A stretch of 8,445 nt of DNA from Acidobacteriota bacterium. GTDB taxonomy: Bacteria > Acidobacteriota > Thermoanaerobaculia > Thermoanaerobaculales > Thermoanaerobaculaceae. This document shows positions 1-5,410 of the stretch, piece after piece. The notes under the pieces were generated by a model, which had not been told where the DNA came from, ran no database searches, and was given only the letters and a program-made list of their open reading frames with translations. The DNA lies in NCBI GenBank assembly GCA_021782525.1, contig JAJXUY010000049.1:1-8445 (forward strand), given 5' to 3'. A program made the translations under genes and the position numbers. Position 1 is the first letter of the stretch. Each line of letters opens with the position of its first letter.

Positions 1-1
1 G

Positions 2-349
2 CTTCTGACGATCGGCGACGCGATGTTCGAGTCGGTCGGCGGCTACGGGTTCGCGCTCGCGAGCCAGGTCCGCATCTCGCGCGGCGTTGCGGCGCTCGAG
101 GAGGTCGTCGTCGAGCGCCACGGCGTTCGCCTCGACGCCTTCCCCGAGGAGGCGCGGGGGGCGATCGCTGGGGCGGTCGCCGCGCGCAATGGGCTCGAGC
201 GTGCCGAGGTGCTGCCGATCCTCGCCGCCGGCGAGTGTCTGGCGCTTTTCCTCGGCGACCGGCCGCGGGTGGAGGGGGGCGGGACGGAGGCGCTGGCGGG
301 GGTCTTGGCCCGCAGCGGCGCGCTCATCGGCCTGGTCCCTCGAAGTTGA
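2..349 (+). CDS. 3' end of an unidentified protein (5' truncated by window edge)
   Basis: The frame is open from the window edge through to TGA at 347-349, so the ATG at 23 is probably internal; the residues before it (LLTIGDA) read on naturally. The visible ~115 residues are mostly helical in character, rich in Ala, Glu, Arg and Val, with strong G/C at third codon positions as expected for a real gene here. No Cys/His metal motif, lipobox or clear membrane span is visible. The segment around VVVERHGVRLDAFPEEARGA followed by a short helix loosely recalls the C-terminal tail of DUF4350-type proteins, but this is a weak resemblance and I do not assign the family. It lies upstream of leuS in the same orientation, separated by about 215 bp of repeat-rich spacer. 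Coding status is fairly sure; function is unknown. Confidence 0.7.
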   Translation, partial: LLTIGDAMFESVGGYGFALASQVRISRGVAALEEVVVERHGVRLDAFPEEARGAIAGAVAARNGLERAEVLPILAAGECLALFLGDRPRVEGGGTEALAGVLARSGALIGLVPRS

Positions 350-370
350 GAGTGCACCGTCAAGCGATGC

Positions 371-476
371 GGGAAGAGGGGAAAGGGTAGAGGGTAGAGG
401 GCAAAGGAAAGACACGACAGATTCGCCGAGCGCTTGGCGGCTCTACCTCGCCTTTCCCCTCGTCCTCTCTTCGCCA
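371..476. repeat. Inverted 7-bp (heptamer) repeat element upstream of leuS
   Basis: The plus strand carries six consecutive in-phase heptamers at 371-412: GGGAAGA, GGGGAAA, GGGTAGA, GGGTAGA, GGGCAAA, GGAAAGA (consensus GGGNARA). After about 30 bp comes a pyrimidine-rich stretch (442-473) with looser units of the reverse-complement type, such as TCTACCT and TTTCCCC. An exact 11-bp inverted match joins 376-386 to 451-461, and the spacer holds a near-palindrome at 424-439 (CGCC outer arms, AGCGCT core), so the element could fold as one long imperfect hairpin. The GGG runs every 7 bases also fit the G-quadruplex pattern G3N1-7. The element starts 22 bp after the upstream stop codon. It may affect transcription ending or leuS expression, but that is inference. 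Confidence 0.7.
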
Positions 477-539
477 GCCGTTCGCTGCAGGCTTCTCCTT
501 CTTTCGGGGCGCAAAGCCCGGAGCCCTGCGTCTCTACGC

Positions 540-558
540 TACAATCGCGGCGCGGAGG
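540..558 (+). promoter_or_regulatory. Possible leuS -10 box and Shine-Dalgarno
   Basis: TACAAT at 540-545 matches the sigma-70 -10 consensus in five of six positions, but no good -35 hexamer lies 16-18 bp upstream. GGAGG at 554-558 is a strong ribosome-binding site, six bases before ATG 565. This spacing favours ATG 565 over the in-frame TTG at 562, which would leave only three bases. If the -10 is real, the leader would be only about 13 bases long. The ribosome site is well supported; the promoter is tentative. Confidence 0.4.
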
Positions 559-564
559 CGATTG

Positions 565-3018
565 ATGGCTCTACCGTACGACCCGCAGCAGATCGAGCCG
601 CGCTGGCAGGAGTTCTGGGCGCGCGAGGGGTTCGCGGCGGTCGACACCGCGGGCGAGAAGGACCTCTACATGCTGATGATGTTCCCGTACCCGTCGGGCG
701 ACCTGCACGTCGGGCACGGGCGCAACTACATCCTCGGCGACTGCCTGTTCCGCATGTTCCTGATGCAGGGCCGCAAGGTCCTCAACCCGATGGGATGGGA
801 CGCGTTCGGGCTGCCCGCCGAGAACGCGGCGATCAAGCGCAACATCCACCCGCACGAGTGGACGGTGGCCAACATCGGCCGCATGAAGGACCAGTTCCGG
901 CGCTGGGGGATCCTCTACGACTGGGACAAGGAGATCGCCTCCTGCGAGCCCGAGTACTACCGCTGGAACCAATGGCTGTTCAACCGCATGCTCGAGAAGG
1001 GGCTGGCCTACCGCGGCAAGTCCCCGGTCAACTGGTGCCCCTCGTGCAAGACCGTGCTCGCCAACGAGCAGGTCGTGGGAGGCGGTTGCGAGCGCTGCGG
1101 CACGCCGGTCGAGCAGCGCGACCTCGAGCAGTGGTTCCTGCGCATCACCGACTACGCCGACCGCCTGCTCGCTGGGCTCGACCGCCTGCCGGACTGGCCC
1201 GAGAAGGTCAAGTTGATGCAGCGCAACTGGATCGGGCGCTCCGAGGGGTGCGACGTCCGCTTCGTGGTCGAGGGCGTGGCCGAGCCGCTGACCGTGTTCA
1301 CCACGCGGGTGGACACGATCTACGGCGCGACGTTCGTTGCTCTCGCCCCCGAGCACCCGCTCGTCGAGCGGTTCCGCGCCACCGCCCCGGACGCCGACTT
1401 CGGCGAGTTCGTGGACAACCTCAAGAACCAGACCCGGCTGCAGCGCGAGGCCGAGGGGGGCGACAAGGAAGGCCGCTTTACCGGGGCGTACGCGGTCAAC
1501 CCGTTCTCCGGCGAGCGCCTCCCGATCTGGGTCGCGAACTTCGTCCTGATGGAGTACGGCACCGGCGCGATCATGTCGGTGCCGGCGCACGACGAGCGCG
1601 ACTTCGCGTTCGCGACGAAGTACGGCTTGCCGATCCGGCTCGTGATCGCGGGCGAGGGGATGGGTCCCGAGACGGCGCTGGCGGAGGCGTACAGCGGCGC
1701 GGGTGCACTGGTGCAATCGGGGCCGTTCTCGGGCCTGAGCAGCGACGCCGCGAAGTCGGCGATGGGGGCGCACGCCGAGGAGCGCGGCTTCGGCCGCCGG
1801 ATCGTCCGCTTCCGGCTGCGCGACTGGCTGATCTCGCGCCAGCGCTACTGGGGCACGCCGATCCCCGTGGTGTACTGCGAGCACGACGGGATCGTGCCGG
1901 TGCCGGATAGCCAGCTCCCGGTCGTGCTCCCCACCGACATCCAGTTCGGCGGCAGCGAGGGGAACCCGCTCGAGCGCAGCGCCTCGTTCACCGCCGTGGT
2001 GTGCCCGAGGTGCGGCCGGCCGGCGCGGCGCGAGACCGACACGATGGACACGTTCGTCGACTCGTCGTGGTACTACGCCCGCTTCGTCAACCCGCACATG
2101 CACGACGCGATGATCGACGCGGCGCGCGTCGCGCGCTGGATGCCGGTGGACCTCTACATCGGCGGCGTCGAGCACGCGATCCTCCACCTGATGTACGCGC
2201 GCTTCCTCTACAAGGTGCTCGGCGATTTCGGGATGGTGCCGGGCGACGAGCCGTTCGCGGTGCTGTTCAACCAGGGGATGATCACGGCCAAGAGCAAGGT
2301 CTCGGGCAAGCTCGAGAAGATGTCGAAGTCGAAGGGGAACGTGATCGCCCCCGACGTCCTGATCTCCCGCTACGGCGCCGACACCGAGCGTGTCTACACC
2401 TTGTTCATGGGTCCGCCCGAGAAGGAAGTGGAGTGGACCGACGACGGGGTGATGGGCGCCCATCGCTTCCTGCAGCGCGTCTGGGGGCTGCAGGACCTCG
2501 TGGTGGAGAGCGCCGGGCGGGACGGCGAACCGGCCGCGAACGAATCGGTGCTCGTCGCGACGCATCGCACCGTCAAGCGCGTGCACGACGACCTCGCCCG
2601 CTACCACCCGAACACGGCGATCGCGGCGATGATGGAGCTGATCAACACGATGGCGGAGCACCAGGCGACGGCCGCGGGCACGGTGCTGCGCGGCGCCTAC
2701 GAGACGCTGCTGCGCCTGTTGCACCCGATCGCGCCGCACGTGACGGAGGAGGTCTGGCGCATCCTCGGGCACGAGGCGTCGCTGCTGCGGGCCGGCTGGC
2801 CTTCGTTCGACGCCGCGCTGCTGGCGAAGCAGCAGGTCACGCTCGCCGTGCAGGTGAACGGCAAGTTGCGCGCGACGATCGCCGCCGAGCCCGGCCTCGC
2901 GGCCGACGCGGCCGGCGCCGCAGCGAGAGAGGCGATCGCGAAATGGCTCGAGGGTAAGAGGGTCGTCAAGGTCGTGCACGTCCCCGATCGGATGGTTTCT
3001 TTCGTCGTCAAGGGGTGA
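565..3018 (+). CDS. leuS: Leucyl-tRNA synthetase (class I)
   Basis: Cytoplasmic enzyme that uses ATP to join leucine to tRNA-Leu. The 817-residue protein is of usual bacterial length and collinear with known LeuRS. The HIGH-type motif is HVGH at residues 48-51, inside PYPSGDLHVGHGRNY, followed by GWDAFGLPAE. A zinc knuckle has Cys158, Cys161, Cys175 and Cys178. The CP1 editing domain shows the Thr-rich TVFTTRVDT (243-251) and MEYGTGA (329-335) followed by PAHDERD, with Asp343/Asp346 at the editing site, so proofreading looks intact. RETDTMDTFVDSSWYYARF and YIGGVEHAILHLMYARF are catalytic-core signatures, and KMSKS is at 585-589. Only about a dozen residues separate NQGM from KMSKS, so the inserted leucine-specific domain of the E. 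coli enzyme is essentially absent. The C-terminal VQVNGKLR domain is complete. ATG 565 is preferred over TTG 562 because GGAGG lies six bases before it. lptE starts two bases after the stop. Confidence 0.98.
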   Translation: MALPYDPQQIEPRWQEFWAREGFAAVDTAGEKDLYMLMMFPYPSGDLHVGHGRNYILGDCLFRMFLMQGRKVLNPMGWDAFGLPAENAAIKRNIHPHEWTVANIGRMKDQFRRWGILYDWDKEIASCEPEYYRWNQWLFNRMLEKGLAYRGKSPVNWCPSCKTVLANEQVVGGGCERCGTPVEQRDLEQWFLRITDYADRLLAGLDRLPDWPEKVKLMQRNWIGRSEGCDVRFVVEGVAEPLTVFTTRVDTIYGATFVALAPEHPLVERFRATAPDADFGEFVDNLKNQTRLQREAEGGDKEGRFTGAYAVNPFSGERLPIWVANFVLMEYGTGAIMSVPAHDERDFAFATKYGLPIRLVIAGEGMGPETALAEAYSGAGALVQSGPFSGLSSDAAKSAMGAHAEERGFGRRIVRFRLRDWLISRQRYWGTPIPVVYCEHDGIVPVPDSQLPVVLPTDIQFGGSEGNPLERSASFTAVVCPRCGRPARRETDTMDTFVDSSWYYARFVNPHMHDAMIDAARVARWMPVDLYIGGVEHAILHLMYARFLYKVLGDFGMVPGDEPFAVLFNQGMITAKSKVSGKLEKMSKSKGNVIAPDVLISRYGADTERVYTLFMGPPEKEVEWTDDGVMGAHRFLQRVWGLQDLVVESAGRDGEPAANESVLVATHRTVKRVHDDLARYHPNTAIAAMMELINTMAEHQATAAGTVLRGAYETLLRLLHPIAPHVTEEVWRILGHEASLLRAGWPSFDAALLAKQQVTLAVQVNGKLRATIAAEPGLAADAAGAAAREAIAKWLEGKRVVKVVHVPDRMVSFVVKG

Positions 3019-3020
3019 CC

Positions 3021-3635
3021 ATGGGAAGGCTGGAGAGACGTACGACGGTAGAAGGAAGAGGGAAGGCAGAGGCGGCGGCTGCTCGTCGTTCCTCTTCCGT
3101 TTCCCGTCTCCCCTCTGTCGTCGCATCGCTGGTCCTGGTGCTTTCGGCGGCCGCCCTTGCGGGGTGCGGGTACCACCTCGTGGGGCACTCTAACGCGCTG
3201 CCGGCGAGGTTGCAGAAGCTGTACGTGGCGCCGTTGGTGAACCAGAGCGGCCGCGCCGAGCTCGACCAGCGGCTCACCGACGCGATCACGCGGGAGTGGG
3301 TGCGGCGCGGGCGGTTCCAGCTGGTCTCCAACAGCGAGCACGCCGACGTCGTGCTCTCGGGCACGATCGTGGCCGCCGTGACCTCGCCGGTGCAGTTCGA
3401 TTCGAGCGGGCGCGCGACGGAGTACCAGCTCACCGTGGTGGCGGACATGCAGCTCGTCGACCGCACCGGCGCGAAGCCGGTCGTGCTCTGGCACGACCAG
3501 CAGTTCTCCCGCAGCGCCGCGTACCTGGTGAACGTCAACGCGGCCGAGTACTTCGACCAGTCGGTCGAGGCGATGGACACGCTGTCCCGCGACTTCGCCC
3601 GCGGCCTGGTCACCACCATCCTCGAAGGCTTCTAG
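3021..3635 (+). CDS. lptE: LPS-assembly lipoprotein LptE-like
   Basis: Probable outer-membrane lipoprotein that plugs the LptD barrel and helps insert lipopolysaccharide. The 204-residue product has a hydrophobic stretch (about 33-47, VVASLVLVLSAAALA) ending in the lipobox L-A-G-C with Cys49, followed by GYHLVG, the usual LptE opening. The mature part (about 156 residues) has family-like features: LYVAPLVNQSGRAELDQRLTDAITREWVRRGRFQLV, then ADVVLSGTIVAAVTSPVQFDSSGRATEYQLTV. Placement right after leuS is a classic arrangement and supports the call. ATG 3021 has AAGGGG five bases upstream; the in-frame GTG at 3015 overlaps that site and is less likely. The region before the hydrophobic core is about 32 residues, unusually long and basic/Ser-rich, and is encoded by a 7-bp repeat element. 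No later ATG, GTG or TTG start would keep a normal signal peptide. The family call is fairly sure from pattern and context; sequence identity in LptE is always low. Confidence 0.85.
   Translation: MGRLERRTTVEGRGKAEAAAARRSSSVSRLPSVVASLVLVLSAAALAGCGYHLVGHSNALPARLQKLYVAPLVNQSGRAELDQRLTDAITREWVRRGRFQLVSNSEHADVVLSGTIVAAVTSPVQFDSSGRATEYQLTVVADMQLVDRTGAKPVVLWHDQQFSRSAAYLVNVNAAEYFDQSVEAMDTLSRDFARGLVTTILEGF
3046..3120. repeat. Second inverted heptamer element, inside the 5' end of lptE
   Basis: This has the same architecture as the element before leuS. In-phase purine heptamers lie at 3046-3066 (CGGTAGA, AGGAAGA, GGGAAGG). After a ~26-bp spacer come four in-phase pyrimidine heptamers at 3093-3120 (TCTTCCG, TTTCCCG, TCTCCCC, TCTGTCG), whose reverse complements fit the same NGGNARA consensus. 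GGAAGAGG (3054-3061) and CCTCTTCC (3091-3098) form an exact 8-bp inverted repeat. It lies within coding sequence and is translated into the stretch before the signal peptide's hydrophobic core. Seven is not a multiple of three, so gain or loss of one unit would shift the lptE frame. Confidence 0.65.
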
Positions 3636-3658
3636 CTGGGGGCGCTGCCGGCGTCGGA

Positions 3659-3749
3659 CCATCTGCTGCGTTGGACTCGGCGGATCGGATGCTCACGTAG
3701 CCTCCGGCTACGCTCCGCTCCTCCCGCCTCGTCCGCCTTGCATCTGGCC
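3659..3749. repeat. ~90-bp imperfect palindromic REP-like element
   Basis: It begins with CCATCTGCTGCGTTGG (3659-3674) and ends with GCCTTGCATCTGG (3735-3747), so the ends pair as CCATCTGC against GCATCTGG with a two-base internal mismatch. The centre is a perfect hairpin at 3696-3712: CGTAGCC, loop TCC, GGCTACG. This layout (outer CCATCTGC-GCGTTG, central CGTA-type hairpin, closing CGCCTTGCATCTGG) matches from memory a palindromic intergenic repeat abundant in Geobacter-like and other environmental genomes. No database was checked. It starts 23 bp after the lptE stop, has no T-run, and could act as a 3' mRNA-stabilising or attenuating structure. Confidence 0.6.
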
Positions 3750-3755
3750 CAACGG

Positions 3756-3943
3756 CGGCAGCGCGGCTACACGCCGCGAGAAGCGAGGCCCTGCCTTCGA
3801 AGGAGGGTGGCCTTCGGCTGAGGCGCTCGAGGCCGCGCGGCCTGCGGCCGGCGCGGCCGCACTGCCCGCCGGCAAGGCGTCCGCCATCCATGTCTTGTCG
3901 TTCGCTGACCCCTGACCCCGGTTCTTCCGGAGCCCTGTATTCT
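3756..3943. repeat. Direct repeat copy A (~188 bp, structured)
   Basis: First of two diverged tandem copies with period about 188-196 bp. Blocks identical to copy B include 25 bp at 3756-3780 (matching 3944-3968) and 20 bp at 3835-3854 (matching 4024-4043), plus a TCTTCCGGAGCCC end at 3923-3935. It contains hairpin CGCGGC/TACAC/GCCGCG (3762-3778) and a larger one at 3833-3856 (CCGCGCGGCC, loop TGC, then the complement with one bulged G). A 12-bp perfect palindrome sits at 3831-3842. Two TGACCCC heptamers lie at 3906-3919. It is non-coding in all likelihood. Confidence 0.75.
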
Positions 3944-4131
3944 CGGCAGCGCGGCTACACGCCGCGAGTGGGGTTGGGCCTGGCTTCGGTGGAGTGGAGC
4001 CTTCGGATGAAGCGCTCGAGGCGGCGCGGCCTGCGGCCGGCGCAGCCGCCCTGGACGCCGGCGGCGTACTTGCCGTCCACGTCTTGCTGTTCCCTGACCC
4101 CCGACCCCCGACTCCGGGTCTTCCGGAGCCC
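3944..4131. repeat. Direct repeat copy B (~188 bp, structured)
   Basis: Second copy, with the same order of blocks as copy A: hairpin CGCGGC/TACAC/GCCGCG (3950-3966), CTTCGG-rich middle, GCGCTCGAGG, hairpin GCGCGGCC/TGC/GGCCGGCGC (4024-4043), then GTCTTG, a heptamer run and TCTTCCGGAGCCC (4119-4131). The heptamer run is expanded relative to copy A: TGACCCC, CGACCCC, CGACTCC at 4095-4115 instead of two units. Long open frames across both copies on the minus strand give Ala/Pro/Gly-rich repeats that mirror the DNA repeat, so I do not treat them as genes. Confidence 0.75.
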
Positions 4132-4146
4132 GGTGCCCGGTCTATG

Positions 4147-4167
4147 CCGGCCACCGGCCACCGGCGA
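4147..4167. repeat. Heptamer tandem repeat CCGGCCA x3
   Basis: Three consecutive 7-bp units: CCGGCCA, CCGGCCA, CCGGCGA. The unit sequence is unrelated to the purine-rich heptamers near leuS and lptE, but the period is the same. Confidence 0.7.
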
Positions 4168-4182
4168 CGCTTCTGTCCTCTC

Positions 4183-4214
4183 GGTCCACGGACCACGGAC
4201 CACGGACCACGGTC
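4183..4214. repeat. Heptamer tandem repeat GGACCAC
   Basis: GGTCCAC is followed by three exact GGACCAC units (4190-4210) and a partial GGTC. The outer GGTCC and GGACC are complementary, so the run can also fold on itself. It ends 11 bp before the -35 box of the padR promoter. Confidence 0.8.
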
Positions 4215-4225
4215 TCTCCCTCCCC

Positions 4226-4254
4226 TTGACGTCGGAAGAGTTCGGACTTACTAT
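4226..4254 (+). promoter_or_regulatory. Sigma-70-type promoter for the padR-DUF2812 operon
   Basis: The -35 box TTGACG (4226-4231) and the -10 box TACTAT (4249-4254) are each five of six to consensus and are separated by the ideal 17 bp. Expected transcription start is near 4260-4262, giving a leader of about 47 bases to ATG 4308. The AT content here is much higher than in the surrounding repeats. The operator half-site overlaps the -10 box. Confidence 0.8.
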
Positions 4255-4285
4255 ATCGGACGGCGATATACCGAATGGCGGTATA
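4252..4285. promoter_or_regulatory. Double inverted-repeat operator, probable PadR site
   Basis: There are two interlocked 19-bp inverted repeats, each with 7-bp arms and a 5-bp spacer. The first is TATATCG (4252-4258) with CGATATA (4264-4270). The second is TATACCG (4267-4273) with CGGTATA (4279-4285). Their centres are 15 bp apart and they share TATA at 4267-4270. The first overlaps the -10 box and likely start site, so a bound dimer would block RNA polymerase. PadR-family proteins commonly bind dyad sites in their own promoters, so autorepression by the next gene is the simplest reading. Confidence 0.7.
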
Positions 4286-4307
4286 GCGGGAGGCGAGGGT
4301 AGGCGAG

Positions 4308-4667
4308 ATGGTCGCGAAGAACCTGGAAAGCGCCGCGCGGAGGTTCCTGCCGCTGACCGAGAGCACGTTCCTCATCCTGGCGGCGCTCGTCGAACCGCGG
4401 CACGGCTACGGGATTATGCAGGACGTTGAAGCGGTGAGCGGCGGTCGGGTGCGGCTGGGCGCCGGGACCCTCTACGGGGCTCTCACCCACCTTCTCAATC
4501 AGAAGCTGATCCGCAGGAGCGGCGAGGCGGGCGAGGGAAGCGACCGGAGGAAGGTCTACGCGCTCACGCCCCTCGGCGAAGTGGTGGTGGCCTTGGAAGG
4601 GGAGCGTCTGGCCGCCCTCTCCCGGATCGCGGCGGACGTGACCAAGAGGCTCGGAGGCGGACGATGA
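4308..4667 (+). CDS. PadR-family transcriptional regulator
   Basis: Small DNA-binding repressor of 119 residues, the short PadR class with one winged helix-turn-helix and a single C-terminal dimerisation helix. Residues 16-28 (LTESTFLILAALV) form the first helix, HGYGI (32-36) is the PadR signature, GAGTLYGALTHLL (51-63) is the recognition helix, and RRKVYALTPLGEVV (80-93) is the wing and following helix start. The C-terminal helix runs to about 114. ATG 4308 has only a modest ribosome site (GGTAGG, four bases away). The gene follows a well-formed promoter overlapped by a double dyad, which points to self-repression released by an unknown ligand. It overlaps the next gene by ATGA, and the wing-type PadR/DUF2812 pairing suggests they act on one response. 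Family is sure; ligand is unknown. Confidence 0.93.
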   Translation: MVAKNLESAARRFLPLTESTFLILAALVEPRHGYGIMQDVEAVSGGRVRLGAGTLYGALTHLLNQKLIRRSGEAGEGSDRRKVYALTPLGEVVVALEGERLAALSRIAADVTKRLGGGR

Positions 4668-5203
4668 ACGGCGAGAAGACGACGAAGCGCGTGTGGCGGT
4701 GGCTGCTCCCCTGGAACGACGAGAGGACGGAGCGGTGGCTGACCGAGGAGGCGCGTGCAGGCTGGCGGTTGACCCGCGTCGGGTTCTTCGGGGGGTACAC
4801 CTTTGAACGGGCGGCTCCCGCGGAGGTCGTCTACCGGCTCGACGTGGCGCCGTCCAAGCTGCACGACCGCGGCCAGTACTTCGACCTCTTCCGCGACGCC
4901 GGCTGGACGCTGCTCGGGCACCGTGGCCTGTGGCAGTTCTTCTCCCGGGATGTTGCTGGCGGCGGCGTCCCGGAGATCTACACCGACCACCGCTCCAAGA
5001 TAGGGAAGTACCGGCGCATCCTCGCGTTGCTCGGGGCGATGACGGCGGTCCTGGGGTCGCAGGTGGCCACGAACCCGGGCGTGAGGCACTCGACGGCGAT
5101 CACCGCGTTCTACGCGGTCCTGGTCGGCTTCCTCCTCTACTTCATCGTGCGGGTGCTGCTGCGCATCCGGAGCCTCAAGGCGGTTGCCGGCGAGCAGGGC
5201 TGA
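4664..5203 (+). CDS. DUF2812 domain membrane protein
   Basis: A 179-residue protein matching from memory the DUF2812 pattern: WNDERTERWLTEEARAGWRL (17-36), GGYTFERAAPAEVVYRLD (43-60), YFDLFRDAGWTLLG (72-85), WQFF (90-93) and EIYTDHRSKIGKYRRIL (104-120). Two hydrophobic spans follow, about 118-135 and 143-166, placing the N-terminal domain most likely in the cytoplasm with both ends inside. The function of the family is not established. It starts at ATG 4664 inside the padR stop (ATGA), with GGAGG six bases upstream at 4653-4657, so the two are translationally coupled and share a promoter. DUF2812 genes often sit beside padR genes, mainly in Firmicutes; this is a high-GC diderm example. A role as membrane sensor or effector paired with the repressor is inference. 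Confidence 0.88.
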   Translation: MNGEKTTKRVWRWLLPWNDERTERWLTEEARAGWRLTRVGFFGGYTFERAAPAEVVYRLDVAPSKLHDRGQYFDLFRDAGWTLLGHRGLWQFFSRDVAGGGVPEIYTDHRSKIGKYRRILALLGAMTAVLGSQVATNPGVRHSTAITAFYAVLVGFLLYFIVRVLLRIRSLKAVAGEQG

Positions 5204-5410
5204 GGCCGGCGGTAAAGAGCTGAGAGTGACAAGGCAGAGTTGGCGAGACGCTCAAACGGAAGCAGCCCCTGCCGCCGGCTGTGCGGTGTGAGCGCGACGG
5301 CCGAGGCAAGACGTTCGGGTTGCCCAGCGCCGCGGACCGCCCGGAGAAGGTAACGCCACATCTGAGAGGCTGCCTGGTCGAGGTCGGTCGCTTGCCGTGA
5401 CGCGGTTGCA
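5204..5410. other. Spacer between convergent genes
   Basis: This 207-bp gap separates the DUF2812 stop from the stop of the minus-strand kinase. I see only weak stems, such as GGCAA paired with TTGCC around a 10-base loop near 5305-5325, and no T-run on either strand. No gene or clear terminator is supported. The reading frames crossing it are Arg/Ser-rich and look non-coding. Confidence 0.5.

Noticed and set aside
507..519. Terminator-like stem GGGC/GCAAA/GCCC before leuS
   Set aside because: Only four base pairs and no T-run.
3015..3017. GTG as lptE start
   Set aside because: It overlaps the AAGGGG ribosome site; ATG 3021 has correct spacing.
571..3126. 851-residue minus-strand reading frame opposite leuS
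   Set aside because: It mirrors a certain gene; it is His/Arg/Val-rich with no recognisable domain, as expected when the antisense frame of high-GC DNA lacks stops.
3696..3712. Intrinsic terminator for leuS-lptE
   Set aside because: The hairpin is perfect but short and is followed by CTCCGCTCC, not a T-run; it belongs to the larger palindrome.
3708..4196. 162-residue minus-strand frame with internal protein repeat (KTW...AAAPAAGRAASSAS)
   Set aside because: The protein repeat is the translation of the two direct DNA repeats; composition is Ala/Gly/Pro/Arg only, and the stretch contains hairpins and heptamers. More likely non-coding.
3756..4214. CRISPR array
   Set aside because: Only two long diverged repeats and short heptamer runs; no constant repeat with unique spacers of even length, and no cas genes.
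3890..4429. 179-residue plus-strand frame running into padR
   Set aside because: It crosses repeats, the promoter and the operator, then enters padR in another frame.
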